A stretch of 64,000 nucleotides of DNA from Galerina marginata (lineage: Eukaryota > Basidiomycota > Agaricomycetes > Agaricales > Galerinaceae): the NCBI GenBank assembly GCA_023014335.1, contig JAECYW010000002.1, forward strand, positions 2,976,001-3,040,000. Direction: 5' to 3'. Within the stretch, counting starts at the first letter, position 1. Each line of letters opens with the position of its first letter. The notes beneath the pieces were generated by a model. The model saw only the letters and a program-made list of their open reading frames with translations. It had not been told where the DNA came from and ran no database searches. Position numbers and translations under genes: made by a program. Of the stretch, positions 50,114 to 63,412 are shown in pieces.

Positions 50114-51908
50114 TAGTGTGGCGGGAAATAGCCTGCCGACCTGCTTCGCTGGGCAAATTTGCCGAGCCCGGACGGAGGCCCAAATTCGCAGGGGTGAATT
50201 TCGGCTAATTTGCAGGTAGGGGGCAGCCCCGGGAGCTCATGCTAATTTGCGCAAATTAGCCCTGCAAAATAGAGAAAATTCCTATTTTGCACGCGAAATA
50301 GCTCAACGGTTTGGTACGGCTTTGGACACAACTAAATTCTGGTAGCGAGTAAGATGGTCAGTCAAATGTTCTGATTTTTTTTTGGAAAACCATCCTCCGT
50401 CTCTCACTGAAAAAATTGGGTGTACTGGTCATGTATAGGTCCGCATCCGAGGTGTAGCGAGGTAGCAAATTTGCCCTATTCGTCGGTAGTCTCACAAATA
50501 GCTTTTTTGCGCTTGTACAAGTGAAAAAAGCGGCTAAAAGGGACAAAAGCGGCGTGTCTGAAAAGCTAGGTGCCGAATCCCAAAAAGCTGGCTACTTTCT
50601 TAGGAGCTCAGTAGAATGAAAAAGCGAAAAAGCTACAAAAAGCTACAAAAGATAATACCAGTATTTGACTATGGAATGCATATTAAAGTATATAATGAGC
50701 AATTCACGACAGTTAAGCATCCGTAAATTTATAAAATGACAATAACCACAAAACACCTTCAATGACAGCCTACGCCGTGAGAGTGGACATGAGCGTCACG
50801 AGGGAGCCAGTAAAAACTGTTCCAGAGCAGTAAAGTTGGGCCGCTGTACTTAGAACAAGAAGCGGCGGATCGACACGACACGAATAGCGGGCCAAAGCTA
50901 CGAGATCAAATCCATGAGTAAATGATCGTGCAGCATGTAAGAAATGGTGCACACATCGCACCGTAGCGGATCGTCACGACCATAACGGGGCAAAAGGAGG
51001 ATGACATGAGAGAAAAGGAGCTATCGCCATCCAACCGAGTCGAAGAAGAGAGATGGAACGCTAATGGCGGGCTGCGTAGGAAGACATAGAGGTAAGTAGA
51101 GGGCGGAGAATGTTGGTGGTTGTGGTGAGAGAGCAAGCAAGGACGGTGATCGAAATCACCGAAAATAGAATTTCAACATGTCACGTGTTCGGAGTTTGAA
51201 ACGAACACGTCCCCAAATTGGGGACACACCCCAACGCTCTTTCACTCTCACCACTCTGTCCAACCCACGACACAGCAGAACGCATTGACCAGTGCGTTTG
51301 AGACAACTCGATGGCCTGTATGTCCTTCACCTAGCACCACCTCGCCCCTGTTACTTTGTGATTCACAATCATGACGTTTCACCGAATTGTTACCGCCGCG
51401 TCCCAACAAGACACAATATCTCTGCTCGTTGGTGAAGGAAAAGGGCTTGGGATCGGGTCAAGGGGATGCAGGAAAGGGACATCGCAAGATATGGCAGATC
51501 TGTGGGTCATGGTAAGAGTCTCAGTCTCTCCGCCACTGCCCCACTCAACCGAGCTTGCATAGGTCAAACTAATTCTCGCACAGTCTATTCCCCTCGCTCC
51601 CATATGATATTCAGTACTGTATTTGTCCCAAACATACCCCATAAAATCGTACATAGAAGACAGTTATACATTTCTAGAGTAGTTATCATTTCTAGTCAAT
51701 TTCTGGGACCGGTACTACGGTCCGGTAGGTAGCCTCAGGTAGCTTTTTCGCTTTTCGACCTGTGAGCTTTTCGCAAAATCGTAAAAAGCTGAAAAGCGCC
51801 GAAAAGCGAACAAGTAAATTGCTAACTTGCTGATGGTCACTTTCGCACCCCCTTCCCCGGGGCTAGTTTGCAGGTGCAATTTTCACAGGTCTATTTCCTG
51901 CCACACTA
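50114..51908. mobile_element. Putative non-autonomous TIR element, about 1.8 kb
   Basis: The left end TAGTGTGGCGGGAAATAG (50114-50131) matches the reverse complement of the right end CTATTTCCTGCCACACTA (51891-51908) at 17 of 18 positions. Each end is followed inward by sequence related to CAAATTTGC or GCAGGTGCAATTTT. Both internal flanks hold AAAAGCG-type repeats (about 50510-50650 and 51747-51805). I find no transposase coding sequence inside, and the flanks show only a weak CCAACC similarity, so the target-site duplication is unresolved. It may be a deletion derivative or a chance pairing of related repeats. Confidence 0.45.
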
Positions 51909-52140
51909 AGCCAACCAACCCAGTGACAGTGTTAAAAACAATTTCAACCATTTCCCTCCCAGTTTGACCTCCGTTCGCAATGTTGTAAAGTTTAAAGTAA
52001 AGTTTCCGGCTACATATGATTTCTAGTACATCGAACATAAATAAAATACATGGAGACTAAAGGCAACACAGAACATAGAAAGCGCGACAGTCTACTTAGG
52101 AATGTTCTTAAACACCAACCCTGAACAAAAAAACTGTTGG

Positions 52141-54968
<2,828 letters not shown>

Positions 54969-55093
54969 GTTGAGGGAGTGTAAGGGTTGTGGAGAGCTGG
55001 AGGTGAGTGAACTGAAGAAACGCGTAACGAGCTTTAGGGCAGGCTTTTTCGCGTCACAACGCAGAATTGCCCAAAAGAATTCTCATACCTACC
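54969..55093. promoter_or_regulatory. Divergent promoter region MCM5 / PARG-like gene
   Basis: Only 125 bases separate the two start codons. ACGCGT near 55021, the core of the MCB element bound by MBF in yeast, lies here. That would fit cell-cycle control of MCM5, but one site is weak evidence. Confidence 0.4.
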
Positions 55094-56497
55094 ATGGACG
55101 ACTATTATGTTCTTCCGTCGCATCCGTCCTTGGCCTCTCTTGATCCTCTAGGTATATGTGCCGACGAAAATCCGTCCGTTTGGGCGGTCATTACGACTTC
55201 CGTCCTTTCATTTCGAAATCAGCCTGCTCCTACTTGCAATTTACACCACTTACCCCAACTCATTGAAGATCTCTCGTATTCAGTACACATGGACGGACAT
55301 CTGGATACCAGATTTCTGTCCTCCCATTTGTTGGCAAAATACCCAGATCCGCATTCTCCAAATGCACTACTGCTTCTGCACAACATACTTGACTCCGCCC
55401 TTCTCCTTCCGACTCTCTTCCCAACCCACATGATACCATACCTCAATACACAAAATTGTAGCATTCAACTATCGACCACACAGATTAGGTCTTTGTTGGC
55501 ACACCAAATTCTCAATACCCTCAAACGACCCAAGGGTAATGACTGGGGTTGTACCTTCGTCTGTTGGTACTCGGAACCTCAAGCCCTCGGGAATGCCGTG
55601 TCTGGGTATCTAACATCCTTATTTGATTATTTTTGCTTGCTTTCCGACCCCGCTATCCAAACTACATATCGATACCACACACTTCTTTCTGACAGTTCCG
55701 AGCACGAGTTGTCAAGCTGGACAACTGACCAGAAAACTCCCCTTTTCGATCATCTTGTCATCAATCCCACCACGTCCGCTGCAGTACCTTTCCCTCACGA
55801 GCAAGTATCTTGCACCCTCGTTGCTTCCAATTCGTCCCCTGGTTTCGGCCCATCCTGCACTCAGGAGGAGCTCGTAACCGCCGCCTGTCCCCCGCTGCTG
55901 CCTCTTGGAGCGTTGTTCATATCACCTCCAATATCCTCAAATGCCGCAGTTTCTGTTAATGGCCATGTACCCATATTTCGATGGAAAGGTCAGGGTCGAG
56001 AAGCGCGTTCGCTGGGAACTCATACCTCTGGGGAACATACATTTCTGTTTCTTGATGCTTCTGAACTCGATACTTCGAATTCCACATTCCTTGCAGATCT
56101 TGATCCGAAATACCTCTTTCGAGATCTCCGTAAAGCATTATCCGGTTTTCTGGCTCTCAAGGAGCTTGGTATCAAGGAAGTTGCCTCACCTCTCTGGGGT
56201 GCAGGCGCCTTTGGAGGGGATCCGGTCATCAAAACCATTATCCTAACCGCCGCGGCCGCTCGGACAGGAACTACGCTTCATTTATCTGTGGACGAACAGC
56301 GAAGCTACCAAACGATTGGAGCAGGACTTCCTCCAGAATCTTCTGAACCTTTGAATTTAATCTATATTCTGCAACGTTTGCAGCAAAGTTGTCGATTGAT
56401 GCCTTTGGAGGTCGCAATCCAAAAACTTTGCTCGGAACAAGCTTACTCTTGTCCAGGTGGCCTTGAGCTATTGCAATCTTTCGAAATTACGTCCTAA
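55094..56497 (+). CDS. Poly(ADP-ribose) glycohydrolase-like protein
   Basis: A 467-residue protein in a single exon starting MDDYYVLPSHPSLASLDPLG at 55094. Residues around 250-275 read SPGFGPSCTQEELVTAACPP. In PARG the signature is a glycine run, then QEE, whose two Glu act in hydrolysis. QEE and the following hydrophobic helix are kept, while the GGG of the canonical loop is replaced by GFG-P-S. The region after it (PLLPLGALF), IFRWKG and the C-terminal macro-fold piece SPLWGAGAFGGDPVIKTIIL agree with the family. It would remove poly(ADP-ribose) from proteins, probably in nucleus or cytosol. Lack of introns stands out in this intron-rich window. An upstream in-frame start (MPKR, 55067) is possible. 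Confidence 0.75.
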   Translation: MDDYYVLPSHPSLASLDPLGICADENPSVWAVITTSVLSFRNQPAPTCNLHHLPQLIEDLSYSVHMDGHLDTRFLSSHLLAKYPDPHSPNALLLLHNILDSALLLPTLFPTHMIPYLNTQNCSIQLSTTQIRSLLAHQILNTLKRPKGNDWGCTFVCWYSEPQALGNAVSGYLTSLFDYFCLLSDPAIQTTYRYHTLLSDSSEHELSSWTTDQKTPLFDHLVINPTTSAAVPFPHEQVSCTLVASNSSPGFGPSCTQEELVTAACPPLLPLGALFISPPISSNAAVSVNGHVPIFRWKGQGREARSLGTHTSGEHTFLFLDASELDTSNSTFLADLDPKYLFRDLRKALSGFLALKELGIKEVASPLWGAGAFGGDPVIKTIILTAAAARTGTTLHLSVDEQRSYQTIGAGLPPESSEPLNLIYILQRLQQSCRLMPLEVAIQKLCSEQAYSCPGGLELLQSFEITS

Positions 56498-56616
56498 TAA
56501 ATATAGTTTCAGCATGAGATTGCAGGTGTGGCGCCGTTTTCTGCTGTTACTGAATATTTCAATTTTCCTTTGAAAGCTTGGGCCGATATAGATGCGCGTA
56601 TTTTATCCTCCCTATC

Positions 56617-56718
56617 GCCCGCCTAGCTCAATCGGATAGAGCGTCAGACTTTTACGAAGTCCGGGTGATCGGTCAATCTGTGATCTGAAGGCTGCGAGTT
56701 CGACCCTCGCGGTGGGCT
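56617..56718 (+). tRNA. tRNA-Lys(UUU), intron-containing
   Basis: The acceptor stem GCCCGCC (56617-56623) pairs with GGTGGGC (56711-56717), discriminator T. The D arm is TAGCTCAATCGGATAGAGC. The anticodon stem TCAGA/TCTGA encloses CTTTTA plus A, anticodon TTT at 56651-56653. An intron of 28 nt lies at 56655-56682, after base 37. The T arm is GCGAG-TTCGACC-CTCGC. Nearly the same exonic sequence occurs in the tRNA-Lys(CUU) at 57195-57277 on the other strand. Confidence 0.93.
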
Positions 56719-57194
56719 ATGCTCTCAACTTTTTTCTGTTCCCCTTTTGCCATGACCGTCAGTCAAATCACTACTACTAAAGACGCTGGATGCCGACTTC
56801 ATTCACACGTTTTGCGAGGTGGAATGCGGGCGCGATCCCGCTGCCGGGTGCGCTTTCTTTATGTCATATTTCTGCCTGTTGTAATTCCATCATGGAACCA
56901 AATTTGACCAGCTTATGTTCTAATGCATGTGCAACTCACACAATGTCGTCTGGTGCTCTCTCTTCCTTTTTATTTCTCCTTTCTTCTTCCATCTTATTAA
57001 ACATAACTTATTGCATTGACAATTTCTCTTATCACTTTTTGCTTTAAAAAATGTGACCAGGTCATCCAATCACTGCGGCACAGCTGATGGACTCTTATCT
57101 TTTGTTCTTACTGATTGCTGCGAAAAAAATAAGTCTGACATGGACTGAGTCAGAATGTGTTGACGAAAGGACGCAAAAAGAAAAGTCAATTATT

Positions 57195-57277
57195 AGCCCA
57201 CCGCGAGGGTCGAACTCGCAGCCTTCAGATGATTCCGCCTAAGAGTCTGACGCTCTATCCGATTGAGCTAGGCGGGC
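57195..57277 (-). tRNA. tRNA-Lys(CUU), intron-containing
   Basis: Read on the minus strand, the acceptor stem GCCCGCC (57277-57271) pairs with GGTGGGC, discriminator T at 57195. Anticodon CTT corresponds to plus positions 57241-57243. A very short intron of 9 nt (57231-57239) lies at the canonical position. Apart from intron and anticodon it is almost identical to the tRNA-Lys(UUU) at 56617-56718, pointing the opposite way, so the two are convergent. Confidence 0.92.
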
Positions 57278-57851
57278 TCTGATGCGAAGTTGATGCAAGC
57301 CAATATAATCGCATGAAGCCTAACATTGCTGCGCATTGCCATGTGGATGACAGGTACTGAACCGAAGGCAGTGTTGCAGGTCATGCTGATTTGTCAATTG
57401 TAGATGCCGGTGCTGACGTTGCTGGGCGCTCGCTCGTCAAAGTGAACCGTTGTGACCACAAGGGACACGTCTACATAGTTGCGCAGCTGATTAACATCAC
57501 CGATATATCATCCAAAAGTTGGCTGGAAAGTTGAACATCGCGGTCTGTGGTTGGAATTGAAACGTATTTTGGACTCGATTGAAAGGAGGTTTGGAGTGGT
57601 AGGACTCCATGCGGGTTCCGATGAAAGGCACATTCCTCACTGAGATCGTGGAATGAGATATTCACGCACGCAGGATAGGCGTGTAGTTGCGCCAAGAACG
57701 GGGAGAATAGACCGTGGAGTACAGATGGGGATGTTACGTAAGTGCGCAGCAGGTGTATATGGAGAGGCAACAAGACGGACTGCTTTTCTTCCCAACCACC
57801 ATCTCCCTCCTCCTCTGACTCTGTTTCCCCTGCGCAGCATTTCCATTAACA

Positions 57852-58954
57852 ATGTCGGAAGCACAGTTATATGCGCATGCCTACGAGGCCTACAACGAGT
57901 TTGCAAAACAGCAAAGCCTCGATTTCTTCTCGTTCCATTCGCCCTCAGACGTCGTAGCCCCACACCCGGATCTCTTCGAGTCTGATATCGACTCCAACTT
58001 GGCTGCTTTTCCCGATCAACTCCAACTCTTAACCGTCGATTCAAACGAGCTCTTTCACCTCTTCAGGTCTGAAAAGCCGCAGTGGCAAGGGCCCCCCTCT
58101 GCCATAACCCTCGACGACTCTTTGTCGTCCCACTCCGAGTCCTTCTACAACGAACAAATCCAACCTTTCGCCCCAGTAACCGTCAATAATACCCAACCCT
58201 TCGACTTCGACTTGGACATGGATTTCCAGCGAGTGCGCGTCGGCTCCGATTACGCTGCTGTGCAGCCCTCTTTGACCATGCTCGATGACATCAACGATCC
58301 GACGTCGTTTGGTACTCTGCCACCCACCCCTCCTCGTAGTCCACCCGTCCCCATGACCAACAACAAGGTTTTCGAAAAGTCATACGTCGCCCGCACAAGT
58401 TTCTCGGACTACAGCCCTCAGCGACGAAGCTCCACCACTTCGTCAGACTACTATTCCCACTCTGGGTACAGCCCTTCCCACGGTCACCCAACCGTCTCTC
58501 CTTTGCATATTTCTTCTCAGCTTCCCACCTTGGCAACGGTAACACCTCAACCGGTTGATGACTTCAAGGGCGATCCTCGCAAGAAGTATAGATGCTCTGC
58601 GTGCCCACGAGGTATTCGCTCATTCCTCAACCTTCTCAATCAAAAGCTGACTTAATTTTTGTAGCCTTTGCAAGGGCCTATAATCTGAAGACCCACATGG
58701 CCACGCACGACCCCAACAGGTTGAAGCCCCATGTCTGCCCCCAGCGATCATGCGGTCGTTCCTTCAGCAGGAAACACGACCTAGGTCGTCATCTCATTAG
58801 CATCCATCGTGATGAGTCTATCAGCTCGTCTCTTCTCCCCGTTGCGTCTAAGAAGGCCATCGGTGTTGAGAACGGCTCTCGTAACTGGTGCGACTCTTGT
58901 GGCAAAGGCTGGGTTGGTCGAAGCAGCGAATGTGACTGCCATGATATCAAGTAA
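57852..58954 (+). CDS. C2H2 zinc-finger transcription factor
   Basis: Probable DNA-binding regulator. The start MSEAQLYAHAYEAYNEFAKQ at 57852 opens a long acidic and Ser/Pro-rich region, a likely activation domain (about 57900-58560). Two C2H2 fingers follow: YRCSACPRAFARAYNLKTH then MATH, formed across an intron (58612-58663), and VCPQRSCGRSFSRKHDLGRH then LISIH. A second Cys-rich element, CDSCGKGWVGRSSECDCHD, ends the protein before the stop at 58952-58954. No frame break. The target genes cannot be told from sequence. Expression start lies in a C/T-rich leader (57790-57830), common for well-expressed fungal genes. Confidence 0.85.
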
Positions 58955-59583
58955 CCGGTTACGCCCCCGCTCCCGATAAATATGACTTCTCCTTGTGTAT
59001 GTTTCTTTACATTGGCTCTTTTGCACTTTGTTGACATATCTGTTTTCCCAGGCACTTGCTTGCCACCCACCCCTCTGCGCTTGTCGGTGATTTTTATACA
59101 TGTATGACTTGTTTGCCTTTATATGCAAATAAGTCGGCCGTCCCGCCCTGCGTCATTCGATGTGCCACGTATCGTACCGCCAAGTCTTCTAGTTCTTGGC
59201 CCAGCGACGAACGTGATCTCGATATGAATTTCTTTCTTGCTATCTGTGTTTTCGAACCGTTCTATTTACTTAGAAACAGTTGTTATTGGATATGTGGACT
59301 CTTTTCTTTTTGCTTGATATAATCTTATCCCCGAGATCTGAAAATTCGTTTCCTGTTTATCTTCGTCGTCTTTGCCTTGTTGCCATCTCTTCCATTGATA
59401 ATGTCCTCAAAGATTTAAACTACCTGTGCACATTCCTTTTGTCCTACCTATTTCGCCGAACAACATACAAATTTCGAACTTATGCGATGCGCGCTATATG
59501 AGTCTTGAAGAGGAAGAGTCCCACTGTTTAATATAAATACACAAATAACTATAATACAGATGCGTCAAATGTTCAGTACTACT
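58955..59583. other. Convergent intergenic region, C2H2 / NRAMP
   Basis: About 630 bases of T-rich plus-strand sequence between convergent stops. It has no supported ORF or RNA gene. Both 3' UTRs are expected here. Confidence 0.4.
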
Positions 59584-61795
59584 CTATCGAACGAAAAGCA
59601 TCACAATCGCATATGCATTGGCGATCAAAACAATGCACCAGATAACGTACGAAAGGGACGTAAGAATGCGACCGTTACTGAAGTCCACGTATTCTGTTAG
59701 TACCTCTCTGCCGAGTTGAGGTTCCTGTGCTATCTTCATAGTCTGAATGACAGGTTCCCCCACTTCCAGTTTTTCGATCTCGAAGTCGACTGCGCATTCA
59801 TTTTGCGCCTGCTCCGGTTCCGAGATTGGGGATACCTCGGTTCCTATTATCTCTGGAGGTGGTTTTCGCACCCGCATCACCAATTCGGTTGAAGTCAGAT
59901 AGATTAGTGGGAAAGCGACGAATGGAAGAACCACAGATAGGATGACCTGCGAAGCGACGAGCAGTGTGTTTATGCCCTCACGTCCAACTGCAATGGCCAC
60001 AACCATGGACGGCACTAGACTTATGCAGCGTGTGATGAATCTCCGGAGAAAAGGCTAATCAATACCGGGCGCGGTCGTTAGAATAGATCAGCCATAAGAA
60101 AGGAAATAACTCGTACCGAAATTTTCCACTCGATGAAGCCTTCAGATACAATTTGGCCGGCTAACGTGACAGTGATACTCGAGGTTTGACCTGCACACAC
60201 TAAGGCGAGCGCAAAAATTGTTGCAGCGGCTAAGGGACCGAGTGAGCATTTATTTCTTTAGGTATAAAGTTTTGAAAATTCACCACCACCGATACGGGTC
60301 TTGATGAGCTCATGAGCTTCAAATAGCCCTGCTGGAGAATCGCGGCTCTCGCCAGTTCCTTGGAAAAAGACAGCGGCTGCCAGAATAAGGATCCTGTAAT
60401 CCAATTTCACAAGTTTTCCTTTAAAAGTTGAAATAATAAAGAAAAACGAACGCGGAATTAATAGGGACTGCAAGAGCAATTAAGCTGGTCACCACATCCG
60501 CAATTCCATGCGACAAATGTTGGTTAATGAAAGTCAGGGAACTATTTTCCCGTTCACCGTACTTGCTGCGATAGTCAATACTTGACGCCGCTCGTTCGGC
60601 TCGACCAATTCGGAATAATGAGGTGATTAATCGTCGGATTTTTGTCCTGGTAGTAAGAGGGGCCACAGCCGGAGAAGGAAACTCTTCGTCTTCTGGCGGT
60701 GCGTCGGAGACACGATCTTGCGTGGCCAGAGAAGACCCCAAAAATAAGGCATGAGGCATGACAGTTGCGCCAAGAATACCAACAGCTGCGTTTGCAGAAA
60801 TAAAACAAAATTAGAAGAGTTTGACGCACAGGAACCTAGGTTGGCCATACCTATATAAACAGCGTCAGGTTCTGATTGAAATAAAGCCTTGTCTGGGATG
60901 TATCCCATGAATACATCAGACCAATCCGGGCCAGCTTTTACAAGAAGAGCGACGAAGCAAGCGAAAACAGCGAAGACCTATCCATAGCACAGTATAAATG
61001 TCAGTCATTTTGCACCTATAGAAATCTGCAGTCAAGACGGACCAAGCCAATGATCGTGTACTCAAACATCCGTACAGGACGTCCTTGGCCACGAGTCGGA
61101 TCGCTGAAGGACAAAAATATCAAGACGTCGGCGGCAGTAAGGATAACACCAGCCCAGAGAGGGAGCTTAGGGAACAACAAGCAAAATCCGATAGCAGAGC
61201 CCAGCAATTCGGCGAGGTCGGTAGCTATGATGGCGATCTCTGATAGGACATATAGAGGATACAGCACCAGGCGCCGAACAAGTTTAGGGTGACGAGGGTG
61301 ATCGTGGAGAAGGAGTCTACAGTGGCTGGCCAGGTCTGCGCACGTAATTAGAACTAGTTGGAACTATACGAAATAATGGGGGGTTACCGAGCCCTGTTAC
61401 GCAGCCTAGTTTGCATGCCAACGTCTGCAATTCGGGAGATAATCGTTAGTTTTGTGCAGTAAGAAGAACTTATGCCATCACCTGTAAAATAATAGCGCCT
61501 AGGCCAGCCATTAGGATGACGAAAAGCATAGGTCTATAGCCAAAGCTTGAACCGGCTTGGAGGTCAACACTCCAATTTCCTCTGAAAATACCCCCAAAAA
61601 AATTGGTTCGGCCAGCATAAAATTTCAGAAAGGTTAGGCAACGTACGGGTCGAAATACGCCACCGAGCAGATAATACCAACCCCAACATGGCGTTTCAAG
61701 TGATGGACAAAGGTTCGAACGCCATGGTGCACGCGGGTTTTGGCTCTGGAGGAGTAGGATTGGGGTGGAGAATGTTGAGTTTGCAACAGGGCCAT
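59584..61795 (-). CDS. NRAMP-family divalent metal transporter (Smf-like)
   Basis: Proton-coupled Mn/Fe transporter of the LeuT fold. I use the ATG at 61795 (MALLQTQHSPPQS), because the in-frame region further upstream starts only with GTG. The helix 1 metal motif forms across an intron as VAYFDPGNWSVDLQAG, and the helix 6 motif is GILGATVMPHALFLGSS. These supply the Asp, Asn and Met metal ligands. Other helices include IAIIATDLAELLGSAIGFCL, VFAVFACFVALLVKAGPDW, IADVVTSLIALAVPINSAIL then ILAAAVFF, and CAGQTSSITVTLAGQIVSEG. A cytosolic C-terminal acidic loop (ISEPEQAQNECAVDFEIEKL) precedes a last helix. Stop 59584-59586. Nine introns splice without frame break. Confidence 0.92.
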
Positions 61796-61996
61796 ACCAT
61801 TGAGGGGAAAGGAACTGGAGGAATAAGGAGGTAACGAGGGCTCATAATGAAGCGCGTCAAACCAGGATAACGGATAGAAACAAGGTGTGAACGAAAGTAT
61901 TGCTTCCCGTGCGAAAGGCACATTTGTTTTGAATTATCCAGTGTTGTGGGCAGGCTCGGATACGCTCGCACCTTGGCTCTCCACTCCTCTGGCTAC
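61796..61996. promoter_or_regulatory. Divergent promoter region NRAMP / MED6
   Basis: About 200 bases separate the two start codons. No TATA box or known factor site is evident. The role is inferred from the divergent layout. Confidence 0.4.
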
Positions 61997-63127
61997 ATGG
62001 ACATAAATGACCTCCATCCTCCAGACGACTATACCCATCGCTTCTTCATATGGCATGAGTGGATACAGGTGGGCTACATTACCCTGAATTACCTCATCTC
62101 ATACAACAGTAGGCAAATGGTCCTCTGACCTCTGAGAATGTCTTCGATTACTTTGCAACATCCATGTTTTATGACAAGCAAAGCAACAATCAGGTCTTGC
62201 GTATGCAAACAATGCATACCGGCGTCCCTGTCAAGGACGAAGCAGCTGAGCTCAGGTCAGCGCCTGACTTCATTCAGAAGTTTCAACAGTCGTCTCTAAA
62301 ACGTTATCAGACGATTCACTGGTGTCGAATTCGCGGTTGTTCACGCGCAGCCTCCCTCATTCTTTGTCATACAAAAGCGTGAACGGTTGTCTCCCGATGA
62401 AGGTCCGTCCTACTGCCTGCCGAGATTTATATAATCTCACGAAATGCTCTGAAGTGCGCCCCTTGGCAGCTTACTTTGTTATGAATAACCGTATTTACCA
62501 GTCTCCGGATGTATACACTGTTCTTTCCAACCGCCTAGTGAGTTTTGCCATATAAGTCCCGAGCTTCTTAAAGTTGATTAAGCTATCAGCTAACGTCCGT
62601 ATCTGCCCTACAATCTTCAATTGATATTTTGCGCAAGCATCGGCCCGATTATACTCCTCGCACAGGCTTTGTATGGCCGATAACAGATCCCTCGGTGTTA
62701 GAAACGCACAAGAAACGAGACTCTGAAGCCATTCTTGTGGAGGCTGACGGGGACTCTGAGATGCCTCAAGAAAAGCAGCCGGACATACCAAAGAGACAGC
62801 AGAACAATATACTACTCATGCATGCCATGAGCACAACAGCAGCACATTCCAAAATGTCTTTTACAGCGGCCGCTGTCGCCCAAAATATAGAAGGCTTGGG
62901 TCCCGAGACACCCATAACAACAACTATGCGCTCATCCGCGACTCCTGCCCCTGCCATTCAAGAAATAGGTACCAAAGCAGCGTCTTCAAACCCTCAGGAG
63001 CCCAGTAAAGGCCCCCTTGGAGGAGGCAAGAAAAAGAAGAAACGTGAGTCCACTTACAACCATTTCCAAGGTATCACTGACAAAAAGCTCAGGAACTTCA
63101 TTGGCCCCACCTCCAGCGCCAAGTTAG
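61997..63127 (+). CDS. MED6: Mediator complex subunit 6
   Basis: Head-module subunit of Mediator, linking activators to RNA polymerase II. The start MDINDLHPPDDYTHRFFIWH is at 61997. Spliced exons give WIQANGPLTSENVFDYFATS, MFYDKQSNNQVLRMQTMHTG, LRRFTGVEFAVVHAQPPSFF then VIQKRERLSPD, VRPLAAYFVMNNRIYQSPDV and LQSSIDILRKHRPDYTPRTG. These are all strongly conserved MED6 blocks. The C-terminal half is disordered and ends in a basic GGGKKKKKR. A consensus donor GTGAGT after it makes a last intron likely (63042-63092), giving the end TSLAPPPAPS with stop 63125-63127. Without that intron the stop would be 63138. Four or five introns, no frame break. Confidence 0.92.
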
Positions 63128-63412
63128 ACGGGTATTGAATCATGACGCCAGTCCCACCAATACTGTTCAATATCTGCCACGCCGTCAATGAGCGGGCCCG
63201 GAGTTTAGCCCGGTGAGTTTCCGTCGCGCACCCTAAGTAATCTTCAAGTGTTGTGGAGGTAGTTTTTCTGTCTTTGGGAAATATTTTAAATAGGCTATCT
63301 ACGGAGACAAGAGTCCGGACATGGATACCTCGGTTATGCATTAGGCCCTCTTTTGCCAAGGATTGCCGAGATGTCGATGTACGAATAGGATGCTTCCACA
63401 TTATGACTGTAA

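Noticed and set aside
61796..61921. NRAMP start at 61921
   Set aside because: The codon there is GTG, not ATG. The first ATG in frame is at 61795.
63128..63412. Coding sequence between MED6 and APS3
   Set aside because: The apparent ORFs are antisense or 3' UTR readings of the two convergent genes.
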